Program-made: the position numbers and the translations under genes
In this document: piece after piece, positions 8,746 through 17,331 of the stretch
How positions within the stretch are numbered: the first letter of the stretch is position 1
How the letters are laid out: each line of letters begins with the position of its first letter
Assembly: GCA_023818655.1 (NCBI GenBank)
Contig: JAMWCI010000007.1
Coordinates: 1 to 35,733, forward strand
DNA: 35,733 nucleotides
Reading direction: 5' to 3'
Source of the DNA: Candidatus Omnitrophota bacterium
GTDB lineage: Bacteria; Omnitrophota; Gorgyraeia; Gygaellales; Profunditerraquicolaceae
The notes under the pieces: generated by a model
The model's input: the letters and a program-made list of their open reading frames with translations, nothing else
Told to the model about the DNA's origin: nothing
The model's database searches: none

Positions 8746-9590
8746 TTCTTTTTCTTCCTAAACTTATAGCGGATAACGATAGCTGCCAGATTTGTAATCA
8801 GCACCATAGCTAACAGAACCAGGGCTGTGCCGTATCTTATCTTTTCCTCCACATTCGGGACCTGCGTGGAGATGACGTATAAGTGATAAGGCAAGGCCAT
8901 AACTTGGTCAAATATGGATTTCGGCAGGCGCGGCAGATAAAATGCCGCTACCGTAAAAAGTATTGGGGCTGTCTCTCCGGCTGCGCGGCCAATACCTAGA
9001 ATAGTGCCGGTGATAATCCCGGGTATGGCATTAGGAAGCACGATATGCCGGATAGTCTGCCATTTGCTTGCGCCCAGAGACAAACTTACCTCGCGGAATG
9101 TCTGGGGCACGCTCTCCATAGCCTCACGGGAGGCGGTAATGATAATCGGCAGAATCATAATGCCCAAGGTAAGCGACCCTGAAAGTATAGATGCGCCGAA
9201 CTTAAAGAACACTACAAACAACGCCAGGCCGAAAAGGCCGTATACTACCGAAGGGACGCCGGCAAGATTAACGATTGCCAATTTAATGATGCGCGTAAGA
9301 AGATTCTCTCTTGCGTATTCGCTTAAGTAAATCGCCGCCAAAACGCCTATGGGCAGGGCAAAGATAACCGCCCCCAAAACCAGATAAACAGTTCCCGCAA
9401 TGGCAGGAAATATCCCGCCGCTACGCATACCGTTTCTAGGCATATCAGAGATAAATTGCCAGTTTATTGCCGGCAGCCCCTTCTGGATGATAATCACCAC
9501 GATAAGGCCTACCGGCACCACTATTAAAAGCGTAGCCAGGAATAAAAAGAAAAAAGCTATCTTCTCTGTTCGGTAAGGATTGCGTGTCAT
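8739..9590 (-). CDS. pstA: Phosphate ABC transporter permease PstA
   Basis: An inner-membrane subunit, 283 aa, with about six hydrophobic segments and the ATPase-coupling EAA-type loop (FREVSLSLGASKWQTIRHIVLPNAIPGI). It forms the channel with PstC. It overlaps pstC by 4 bases (ATGA) and pstB2 by 7, so it is translationally coupled to both. It carries the family motifs GVPSVVYGLFGLALF and GRAAGETAPILFT. Confidence 0.96.
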   Translation of the reverse strand: MTRNPYRTEKIAFFFLFLATLLIVVPVGLIVVIIIQKGLPAINWQFISDMPRNGMRSGGIFPAIAGTVYLVLGAVIFALPIGVLAAIYLSEYARENLLTRIIKLAIVNLAGVPSVVYGLFGLALFVVFFKFGASILSGSLTLGIMILPIIITASREAMESVPQTFREVSLSLGASKWQTIRHIVLPNAIPGIITGTILGIGRAAGETAPILFTVAAFYLPRLPKSIFDQVMALPYHLYVISTQVPNVEEKIRYGTALVLLAMVLITNLAAIVIRYKFRKKKKW

Positions 9591-10450
9591 TTATCTTTAT
9601 GTAAAAACAGGTCGGCGGTTACATTTATGGCAAAACTTATCGCAAACAGAACAATCCCAATGGCAAAAAGCGCAAAATAATGCTGACTTCCCACTACCGC
9701 CTCTCCCATCTCAGCGGCAATGGTTGCGGTGAGGGTGCGCACCGGAACCAATAGAGTATGCGGTATTACTGCGGCGTTTCCGGTAATCATCATCACCGCC
9801 ATCGTCTCTCCGATAACCCTGCCAATCCCCAGCATTACCGCGGCAAGAATCCCTGAAGAGGCCGCGGGCAACAATACCCGCCAAATGCTCTGCCAATGGG
9901 TCGCTCCCAAGGCCAATGCGCCTTCTTTATAACTCTTGGGAATTGCATAAAGCGCGTCCTCGGCAATAGAAACTATCGTGGGCATAGCCATAAATGCCAA
10001 CATAATAGATCCGGATAAAGCGGTTAGACCTGTAGGCAAACCAAAAATATGCTTGACCCAAGGCACCAGCGTAACCATGCCAATAAAACCCAGCACCACG
10101 CTGGGTATAGCTGCCAACAATTCAATCCCGGCCTTAAGTATCTCCTTTATCTTTGGGGGCGCAATCTCAGCGATATAGACCGCGCACGCCACGCCAACAG
10201 GCACAGAAATAACCACCGCCCCTATGGTAACTATAAATGAACCAAGGATAAGCGGAAAAATCCCTAATTGGGGAGGCTCGGATATAGGATACCAGTTCCT
10301 GCCCATAATGAACTTTAATGGGCTGACGGTTTTGAATACACTTAATCCTTCTTTAAGCAGGAAGAAAAAAATAAGGAGCACAAAGAGTATGGAGGCCAAA
10401 CCGCAGATAAATATCAGCTTTTCAAGGAAAAATTCTTTGAATTTACGCAT
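9587..10450 (-). CDS. pstC: Phosphate ABC transporter permease PstC
   Basis: An inner-membrane subunit, 287 aa, about six membrane segments. Family motifs are AAIPSVVLGFIG, the coupling loop YKEGALALGATHWQSIWRVLLP, and GRVIGETMAVMMITGN. It partners PstA and receives phosphate from PstS. The gap to pstS is 75 bases with no clear promoter. Confidence 0.96.
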   Translation of the reverse strand: MRKFKEFFLEKLIFICGLASILFVLLIFFFLLKEGLSVFKTVSPLKFIMGRNWYPISEPPQLGIFPLILGSFIVTIGAVVISVPVGVACAVYIAEIAPPKIKEILKAGIELLAAIPSVVLGFIGMVTLVPWVKHIFGLPTGLTALSGSIMLAFMAMPTIVSIAEDALYAIPKSYKEGALALGATHWQSIWRVLLPAASSGILAAVMLGIGRVIGETMAVMMITGNAAVIPHTLLVPVRTLTATIAAEMGEAVVGSQHYFALFAIGIVLFAISFAINVTADLFLHKDK

Positions 10451-10525
10451 CTTTGCTCAGTTCGTTTTGCTCGCTTAGTTCGTTATCTTCCTCCACAGCA
10501 TTAACGACAATAACAAAAAATGACA

Positions 10526-11377
10526 TTAACGAACGGGAATAAAGTCCGTCTTTAAAACGATATCCTGCCCTTCTTTGGAAAGCACAAAATCCAGAAACTT
10601 TTTCAATAAGCCCTGTGGTTGACCATTGGTATATAAGTATAACGGGCGGGATATGGGATATTTACCGTTTACTATATCTTTGATATCAGGAATGATGTAT
10701 TCAGATTGCTCATCTTTGGCTACCGCAACGACTTTTTGTTTAGGACTAATATAACCCATACCATAGTAACCTATGGCATTGGGGTTTTGCGCTACCTCGT
10801 CGGCAATAGCTTGACTGGAAGGCATAAGCAGGGCATCGGGAGCGAATTCCTCCGGCCCTTTTTCTATGCCTCTGCGTAACACCTGCTCCTTAAAAAACAC
10901 GTGGGTGCCGGAATTTATCTCGCGGGATAATATGACTATTTTCTTATCCTCTCCGCCTAACTCTTTCCAGTTTTTTACCTTGCCCATAAAGATATCTCTT
11001 AACTGGGCCATAGTAAGTTTATCCACGGGATTTTTGGGGTTAACCACCACGGCAATGCCATCTAATCCTACCACATGCTGAACAGGCTCCACGCCTTTGG
11101 TCTCAGCCAGTTTTATCTCTTCTTCCTTCATAGAGCGGGAGCTGGCGGCCAAATCGCAGGCAGAATTAATCAACGCGGCAATCCCGGTGCCAGAGCCGCC
11201 GCCGGTTACGGCGATAAATACCGCTGGGTCTATCTCCATATATCTCTCAGCCCAGGACTGAACCAAGTTCACCATTGTGTCTGAGCCCTTTATCTGCAAT
11301 GTGTCTTGCTTTATCGCGGCGAATGCGGGGCTGAGAAAGATCGCCGTTACCCATAAACAAGCTATTCTCTTTAACAT
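10526..11377 (-). CDS. pstS: Phosphate-binding periplasmic protein PstS
   Basis: A secreted phosphate-binding protein, 283 aa from the start chosen here. ATG 11377 is preferred over an upstream in-frame start at 11434 because AGGAGG lies five bases before it and a clean signal peptide follows (MLKRIACLWVTAIFLSPAFA). Binding-loop motifs are KGSDTM, TGGGSGTGIAAL and SREINSGTHVFF. There is no lipobox Cys, so it should be a free periplasmic protein, as expected with an outer membrane. The upstream beta-barrel gene ends 8 bases before it. Confidence 0.95.
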   Translation of the reverse strand: MLKRIACLWVTAIFLSPAFAAIKQDTLQIKGSDTMVNLVQSWAERYMEIDPAVFIAVTGGGSGTGIAALINSACDLAASSRSMKEEEIKLAETKGVEPVQHVVGLDGIAVVVNPKNPVDKLTMAQLRDIFMGKVKNWKELGGEDKKIVILSREINSGTHVFFKEQVLRRGIEKGPEEFAPDALLMPSSQAIADEVAQNPNAIGYYGMGYISPKQKVVAVAKDEQSEYIIPDIKDIVNGKYPISRPLYLYTNGQPQGLLKKFLDFVLSKEGQDIVLKTDFIPVR

Positions 11378-11385
11378 ACCTCCTC

Positions 11386-12036
11386 CTAAAATTTGATGTT
11401 TAAATTGCTTACCAACACATTGGAATAAGACCATTTTGATGCTCCCTTTTTGGAATTAAGCATATAACCAAGACCAAAAGAAAGATTTTTTGTGAAACTA
11501 CAGGAGATGCCTGCTGTTGTCCTATGTTCTGTAATGGTGTTAACCTTGCAGTCGTAGAACGGCTCTTCGCTTAAATAAGGGGTAAGCTGGCATTTACCTA
11601 TATTAAATCCCTTGGATAGCTTTAAGGTGTTCCTTAATACTGTCTTTACCTTGTCAAAGTCATATTGATAACGGAACCTGTTGCTCATCTTCGCATTGAA
11701 CAATCCCTTGAGGCGGAAATTTACAGTGGTATCAAAATACATCAAATCCGACCTATCCCAGCCGCTCCGAGATTGCTTCTCTTGATATACGTAATAAGGA
11801 GCTAATTCCAGATATTCGTTTATCCTGAAAGACGGACCGGTCTCCACTTTAAATAAATAATCGCGCTCCATATCCTGATTAAAGCGCCATTCCGTAGTTA
11901 CGATATAATTCACGGTGTTATTAAGCGGGACAGAATAGGCCTCCTGCGACCAATATTCCCAGTCCCTTTCAGCATAAGCGCTTCCTAAGACAGCAACGAG
12001 CGCAAGAAATACTGCTACGGCAAATCGCCTTCTCAT
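11386..12036 (-). CDS. Outer-membrane beta-barrel protein, DUF2490-like
   Basis: 216 aa, starting with a signal peptide (MRRRFAVAVFLALVAVLGSAYA). The rest is alternating polar/aromatic strands ending in NLNIKF, the terminal-Phe pattern of outer-membrane barrels. The opening DWEYWSQ...VPLNNTVNYIVTTEWRF resembles DUF2490 proteins (family match from memory). The start has AAAGGAG upstream. It is the first gene before pstS, 8 bases away, which suggests a role with phosphate uptake, such as a channel, but the function is not established. No Pho-box-like repeat was found upstream. Confidence 0.8.
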   Translation of the reverse strand: MRRRFAVAVFLALVAVLGSAYAERDWEYWSQEAYSVPLNNTVNYIVTTEWRFNQDMERDYLFKVETGPSFRINEYLELAPYYVYQEKQSRSGWDRSDLMYFDTTVNFRLKGLFNAKMSNRFRYQYDFDKVKTVLRNTLKLSKGFNIGKCQLTPYLSEEPFYDCKVNTITEHRTTAGISCSFTKNLSFGLGYMLNSKKGASKWSYSNVLVSNLNIKF

Positions 12037-12149
12037 TTATCTACTCCTTTCTTTCATATGCTCCTGTTTAACAAAAGCAGCGGACTCTTCTATTCTGCCT
12101 AATATCTCCAGAAGGAAATATGGATAGCCAGACCCGCGCCGGATACCAT

Positions 12150-12860
12150 TTATTCTTTCATCCCCTTACATATCTTCGTGCATACTCCGCAGATATACTG
12201 GTCTGCCAATTTCTGTCTCTGAAACTCTTTTAACTTCTCGTAACATCTGATATGGTCAAACTCTGCCGGGTCATCTTTTATCGCTCGTGCAGGACAAACC
12301 GGAATACAGGCGTGGCAGTCCGCGCAATTATCTCCTGAAGGTTTATCTATCTTTAGCGGCATATCCGTAAGGATTGAGGCTAAGCGAAACTGACTCCCCA
12401 ATTTCTTGTTTACCAGCATATTGTTTCTTCCTATCCAGCCCAGACCGGCTAAAAAACCTATCTTCTTATGGGAAAGATGCGCCTTTTGAGTCTGCCAGTC
12501 TAAAATTATTGAAGCAGGCACAGGGAAAGCCGCATAGCCTTTATTTTGTATGTAGTTTGCGACCTTAAGACTAATTTGGTCTAATGCGGCGTTGACCGTG
12601 CGGTAATGGTGGAAATACATCCGCGTGGGAGAATCCGCGATCTCTTCCAGAATACTCTGGGACAATCTTAGGCCCAGACTTACTGCCTTATCAAATTTTT
12701 CTAACACCGCTAGCGAGATATAAAAATCATTCTTGATTGCCGAGATATCCGCTACCCCAAAAAGCTCTATACCCTGAGCCTGACAGAATTCCTTTAGGTG
12801 GAGGTAGTTTCTCTCTAAATTGGCAAGCTGACAACCTGTTGAGTCTGCGATTTTATCCAT
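12150..12860 (-). CDS. QueG-like double [4Fe-4S] protein
   Basis: A 236-aa relative of epoxyqueuosine reductase, shorter than QueG (about 310 aa or more). Residues 134-165 show the family core GFLAGLGWIGRNNMLV...GSQFRLASILTDMPL. Eight cysteines form two clusters: 179/182/185/189 (CADCHACIPVCP) and 206/224/227/231 (CGVCTKIC). The reaction is unknown; assignment as true QueG is not supported, because the N-terminal region is short. Its start overlaps mnmG by 8 bases, and both genes may act on tRNA wobble positions (inference). A one-base shift near its stop opens a further frame of about 38 codons that ends exactly at the next gene's ATG (see findings). Confidence 0.85.
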   Translation of the reverse strand: MDKIADSTGCQLANLERNYLHLKEFCQAQGIELFGVADISAIKNDFYISLAVLEKFDKAVSLGLRLSQSILEEIADSPTRMYFHHYRTVNAALDQISLKVANYIQNKGYAAFPVPASIILDWQTQKAHLSHKKIGFLAGLGWIGRNNMLVNKKLGSQFRLASILTDMPLKIDKPSGDNCADCHACIPVCPARAIKDDPAEFDHIRCYEKLKEFQRQKLADQYICGVCTKICKGMKE

Positions 12861-14709
12861 TATTTATCTTCTTCAAATAAACCATAATGAGCGAGAGCGC
12901 CGCAGGGGTTACTCCAGAGATGCGGGATGCCTGACCCAGATTTATCGGCTTAAATTTATTCAGCTTCTCTTTTATCTCGCGGGAAAGTCCGCTTATGGAG
13001 GCATAGTTTAGCCCTTGCGGTATCTTTATCTTCTCCAGATTATTAAACCTCTCCACATCCTTATATTGCCTGGCGATGAAACCCGCATATTTTACCTCAA
13101 TCTCTACCTGCGGTAAAGCAAATTCTGGCATATCAATATATCCTGCCTTCTTTAACTCCTCTATACTTATCTGTGGCCGCTTCAGAAGTTCTTCCAGGGT
13201 AACGCTCCTGGTTATAGGCGATGAATTTAACTCTGCCAGTCTTGAATTTAACCTTGCATCCGGCTTTATCCTTGTCTTCTTTAAAAAATCTATGCCGGCG
13301 GCAATAGCGCGCATCTTCTCTTCTGTCTTACGATATTCTTCCTGACTGACTAATCCCACCTTAAAGCCTATCTTACGCAACCTGATATCCGCGTTATCCT
13401 GACGCAAAATAAGCCGGTATTCCACGCGCGAGGTAAACATCCGATAAGGCTCAAACGTGCCCTTAGTGGTTAAATCGTCTATAAGCACCCCTATATAGCT
13501 ATTTGTGCGCTCAAGTATAAGAGGGTCTTTTCCTTTCAGGCGCAGCGCAGCATTCATACCCGCAACCAACCCTTGAGCCGCTGCCTCTTCGTAACCGGTA
13601 GTGCCGTTTATCTGGCCGGCAAAGAAAAGGTTTTTAATGCGTTTTGTCTCTAATGTCGGGTAAAGCTGAGTTGGCATAACTACGCTATGTTCTATGCCAT
13701 ATCCAAAGGTCATCACCCTGGCCTCCTCTAGACCTGCAATAGAATGTATCATCTCTAACTGCGCCTCTTCAGGCAGGCTGGTGGATAAACCATTGGGATA
13801 AACCCGCTGCGTATCTTGGCCCTCCGGCTCAAGGAATATTTGATGTCTGTCTTTATCGGAAAACTTAACTATCTTATCTTCTATGGACGGGCAATACCGC
13901 ACCCCGGTAGCTTTAATTATCCCGGTATATAACGGCGATTTATCCAGATTATCCCGGATAATCTTATGGGTATGCTTATTAGTATAGGTAATATAGCAAG
14001 GCAGCTGTGGAGCGGTTATCTTCCCGGTGGAAAAAGAGAACGGCACAGGGCAAGAATCCCCTTCCTGTATTTTAAGCCGGCTGTAATCAATGGAGTTTTT
14101 GTCTATCCGCGGACAGGTGCCGGTCTTAAACCGCATCAACTCAAAACCCAACTCCTTTAAATTATCCGCAAGAGCAACGCTTGCAGGTTCATTTATCCGT
14201 CCGGCGCTGTGGTGTTTTAGGCCGACGTGGATGAGTCCGTCAAGGAACGTGCCCGGGCAAAGAACCAGACAATCGGCAAATATTTCTTCATCCTTCTCTG
14301 TCACTAAACCTTTTATGGCGTCGGCTTCTATAATAAGCTTCTTTGCCTCTGCCTCCTTTATGGTCAACCCCTCTTGAGCTTTTAGCAGTTGCCGCATATA
14401 TTGATTGTATCTATACATATCTATCTGGGCCCGCAGGGATTGCACTGCCGGACCCTTGGAGGCATTCAGCATGCGGAACTGAATCGCGCAGATATCAGCA
14501 GCGCGCCCCATTACCCCGCCCAAGGCATCAATCTCTCTGACCAACTGAGCCTTGCCTACCCCGCCAATAGCCGGGTTACAGCTCATCCAGCCTATCTTCT
14601 CGGCTTTAAGGGTAAGCAATAATGTCCTGCAATTCATGCGCGCCAAAGCCATTGCCGCCTCGCTCCCGGCATGACCGGCGCCGATAACTATCGCATCATA
14701 CTTTTGCAT
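12853..14709 (-). CDS. mnmG: tRNA uridine-5-carboxymethylaminomethyl modification enzyme MnmG (GidA)
   Basis: A FAD-dependent enzyme that, with MnmE, adds carboxymethylaminomethyl to U34 of certain tRNAs. The N-terminal dinucleotide fold is IVIGAGHAGSEAA. Conserved family stretches are MSCNPAIGGVGK, FLDGLIHVGLKHHSAGRINEPAS, FAGQINGTTGYEEAAAQGL and the C-terminal helical domain (ISGVTPAALSLIMVYLK). ATG 14709 is preferred over TTG 14724 because homologues begin just before the FAD loop; 618 aa is the usual length. It follows the restriction gene by about 66 bases. mnmE is not in the window. Confidence 0.96.
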   Translation of the reverse strand: MQKYDAIVIGAGHAGSEAAMALARMNCRTLLLTLKAEKIGWMSCNPAIGGVGKAQLVREIDALGGVMGRAADICAIQFRMLNASKGPAVQSLRAQIDMYRYNQYMRQLLKAQEGLTIKEAEAKKLIIEADAIKGLVTEKDEEIFADCLVLCPGTFLDGLIHVGLKHHSAGRINEPASVALADNLKELGFELMRFKTGTCPRIDKNSIDYSRLKIQEGDSCPVPFSFSTGKITAPQLPCYITYTNKHTHKIIRDNLDKSPLYTGIIKATGVRYCPSIEDKIVKFSDKDRHQIFLEPEGQDTQRVYPNGLSTSLPEEAQLEMIHSIAGLEEARVMTFGYGIEHSVVMPTQLYPTLETKRIKNLFFAGQINGTTGYEEAAAQGLVAGMNAALRLKGKDPLILERTNSYIGVLIDDLTTKGTFEPYRMFTSRVEYRLILRQDNADIRLRKIGFKVGLVSQEEYRKTEEKMRAIAAGIDFLKKTRIKPDARLNSRLAELNSSPITRSVTLEELLKRPQISIEELKKAGYIDMPEFALPQVEIEVKYAGFIARQYKDVERFNNLEKIKIPQGLNYASISGLSREIKEKLNKFKPINLGQASRISGVTPAALSLIMVYLKKINNG

Positions 14710-14775
14710 AGACCTAGGTAACAATATAGAGACGCCTGCCTCTTTTGCCGCGACTTCTTAAATCACCAACAGTTA

Positions 14776-17331
14776 CTATATCTTTAGTCTCATCTCCGCT
14801 CTATCACGTTGAAAAAATGCTTTTAACTCCTCTCGGCTTTTCTTAAGAAGACTTGCGTGCATCTCTGCGATGAAGGTTTTATCGCTTCTTATTACTCTAT
14901 CAAAAAAACCCGTGTAATCCTGAGGCGTCAAAAAGTAAAAATCATATCTTAATCCAGTTTTTTCAATCTTTCTATTTAACTGTATAAAATAATCTGTTGC
15001 CCCGGCAATCTTGTCTCGGTTTTTTATGTCTGTATCTTCCTCGTGTTTAATCTCCACAAAAATAATTTTGTCTTTCTTCTTAATGATAAAATCAGGGTTA
15101 AATTGCTTCTGTTGGGGATGCGTTCCAGGCTGGTAATTATAAGGTATAGAATAAAACCCTTTGTCTTTTGATTTTATCCAGCTGTCAAAAAATTTTGTAT
15201 TTTCTTCTCTGGTTAACATTTTAGCAAATTCAATCTCCGGCTCTGAAGCAAGGATAGTTATATTAAGGGGACTTTTGTAATTCTTATCTTCTATTTCTAC
15301 TGAGCGTTTACGGGGCAACTCTTCAATTGCTTCTTTGATAATCTCCAACTCTTTTTGACTTGATCTTTTTAATGATTCCTCGCTAAATAACAACCCCTTA
15401 TTCCTCTTTAATTCGCTGATACTTATACTAGATATATTCATCTCCTGCGTATTCTTCTCAATCGGCTTGCTATACACATCAACTATTCGGGACTGACCAG
15501 TTAACTTTCTATAAAGCGTATTAAATGAGGCCTTGGCTCTTTGCAGATTTGCCTCGGTTACAGTCTTTTCTCCGATATCCCTTAGTTCATTCTCAATAAG
15601 GCGTTGAATAAATTCTCTATTGGCTTTCTTAGAAAAATTAGTATTATGAGTTAAATCCAGAAGTAAGATATTGTTAAATACCTCATTTACCGCCTCGCCT
15701 AAAGAATACTCCCCTAAATCAATCTTAGTTCGTTTTATGGTTTCCTCTTGTGTCTTAACTGATTTGTAAATCTGCTCGGCGATATCCTTTCTACTGCTAA
15801 ACCCCAATGACTTAGGTAATTCAACTCTTCCTCGCGCAGGGGTCTTAGAATCCGAAACAATCTTCTTTTCAACATTGATGTAGTAAAGAGAAAAATTATA
15901 TTTTGAGTCTTTATCAACCCTACTGGTAATCTTCTTGCTGATTTCTGCTACATCGCGCACCAAATCGTCAATCCTTGGACCCCAGGCATCGTGATTAAAA
16001 ATAGTTACCTGCGGATGAACTTTTAAGTCGTTTTGATAAACTGGCGGCACGCGCAGGCCTCTGCCAAGAACCTGAGCAATAAGCAACTTAGAATTAAACG
16101 CCCGGTCTTCATGCGGGACAATCTGAAAGACATTATTTACATCCCAACCCTCGGTAAGCATAGAAACAGAAACAATCCATTCTACGGGATTTTCCGGCTC
16201 ATCCACAGTTTTTAGCAACTGGCGGTTAGCTTCATGCTTAGGGCTTGAGGTAACCGCCAATACCTTCTCTTCTGCCTCTTTAGCCGGGATTCCTTCTTCA
16301 GTCCTTAAGAACTTGCTGATTTCCTCAACAATTTTATCGGTCTTTTTAATCTGATTGGTAACAAAAATAGTTATGTGTTTTTTTACTTTCGGATATTTCT
16401 TTTTGTTTTCAAGATGGTTTTTGTAAATCGCCTTAAACTTCTCTTTCCAGCCCCTTGATTCGTCCTTTTCCAGGTAATTGATGTCTTTTACCATCTTCTC
16501 TTCTATCGCCTGCCTGATGGGGTATCTATAAATAACATCTTTAAAATAATTGTCGCCTTTGTAGGGCGTGCCTGAGGAATTAAGGATAAAACTAAAATTA
16601 TATTCGGGATTTTTTAAGAACTTTGCCCATTCCAGTATCTCCTCTTTATTTAATCCACCGCTCGTAGAATTGATAAAATGGTGCGCCTCATCATTGATAA
16701 TCAGGATTTTTCTGTCTTTTCCCCTTAAATCCTTGATTGATGAGCCGACATGGTCGTATGCCTTATGGATATTGTCAATCACAATATCGCCCTTTTTAAT
16801 CGCGGTGTTTGCCTGAATAATTCCCGGATTTCTGTATTTGCCGGCCTTGGGAAAGGCGCTTTGCAGGTTTGTCTTGATGGTAAAATTATTGAATTTTTTA
16901 AGCAGTTCGTATTTAATTGTGCGTGAAGGGCAAACTATCAAAACATTATCCACTACGCCTTCAGCAAGCATTATCCTTGATACTGCATACATCACCCAGG
17001 TCTTTCCTGTGCCAGTGGCTAAATCAATGGTACAGCTTAACTTATCCCTAAAAAGAAGTTCATCCAACAATTCTTTTTCATCCCTAAAAAATTCCTGCAT
17101 CGCCTCGTTTGCCTTAAAATTCTCGCTGACTAACTCGGCTATAGTTTTATACTCTCCGCTTAAAAAGAACTTAACAACCTTCCTGATTGCCTCTTTTTGA
17201 TATTCTCGCTGGCCGCATAACTCTTCAATAAAATCCTCGTATTTGGAAATATCAAAATTGTTGGCTTTTTCAGAAAGTTGCAATACTAAATCTTGCGGGC
17301 TTATCGTCTCTTTTTCCTCTTTAAAATTCAT
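14776..17331 (-). CDS. res: Type III restriction endonuclease Res subunit
   Basis: An ATP-dependent restriction subunit of 851 aa. Superfamily 2 helicase motifs: Walker A LATGTGKT (104-111), NDEAHHF (213-219), SGTPY (253-257), TEGWDV (393-398) and GRGLRVP (423-429). The C-terminal PD-(D/E)xK nuclease shows NPDF (D747) and VEIK (E760, K762). It cuts DNA near unmodified sites, in complex with Mod. It overlaps mod by 4 bases (ATGA). No truncation or frameshift was seen, so it should be active. Codon use is visibly A+T-richer than in mnmG and the pst genes. Confidence 0.95.
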   Translation of the reverse strand: MNFKEEKETISPQDLVLQLSEKANNFDISKYEDFIEELCGQREYQKEAIRKVVKFFLSGEYKTIAELVSENFKANEAMQEFFRDEKELLDELLFRDKLSCTIDLATGTGKTWVMYAVSRIMLAEGVVDNVLIVCPSRTIKYELLKKFNNFTIKTNLQSAFPKAGKYRNPGIIQANTAIKKGDIVIDNIHKAYDHVGSSIKDLRGKDRKILIINDEAHHFINSTSGGLNKEEILEWAKFLKNPEYNFSFILNSSGTPYKGDNYFKDVIYRYPIRQAIEEKMVKDINYLEKDESRGWKEKFKAIYKNHLENKKKYPKVKKHITIFVTNQIKKTDKIVEEISKFLRTEEGIPAKEAEEKVLAVTSSPKHEANRQLLKTVDEPENPVEWIVSVSMLTEGWDVNNVFQIVPHEDRAFNSKLLIAQVLGRGLRVPPVYQNDLKVHPQVTIFNHDAWGPRIDDLVRDVAEISKKITSRVDKDSKYNFSLYYINVEKKIVSDSKTPARGRVELPKSLGFSSRKDIAEQIYKSVKTQEETIKRTKIDLGEYSLGEAVNEVFNNILLLDLTHNTNFSKKANREFIQRLIENELRDIGEKTVTEANLQRAKASFNTLYRKLTGQSRIVDVYSKPIEKNTQEMNISSISISELKRNKGLLFSEESLKRSSQKELEIIKEAIEELPRKRSVEIEDKNYKSPLNITILASEPEIEFAKMLTREENTKFFDSWIKSKDKGFYSIPYNYQPGTHPQQKQFNPDFIIKKKDKIIFVEIKHEEDTDIKNRDKIAGATDYFIQLNRKIEKTGLRYDFYFLTPQDYTGFFDRVIRSDKTFIAEMHASLLKKSREELKAFFQRDRAEMRLKI

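Noticed and set aside
12037-12149. Search for a Pho box or promoter before the beta-barrel/pst genes
   Set aside because: No CTGTCAT-like direct repeat and no convincing -35/-10 pair was found. Phosphate control, if any, is not visible here.
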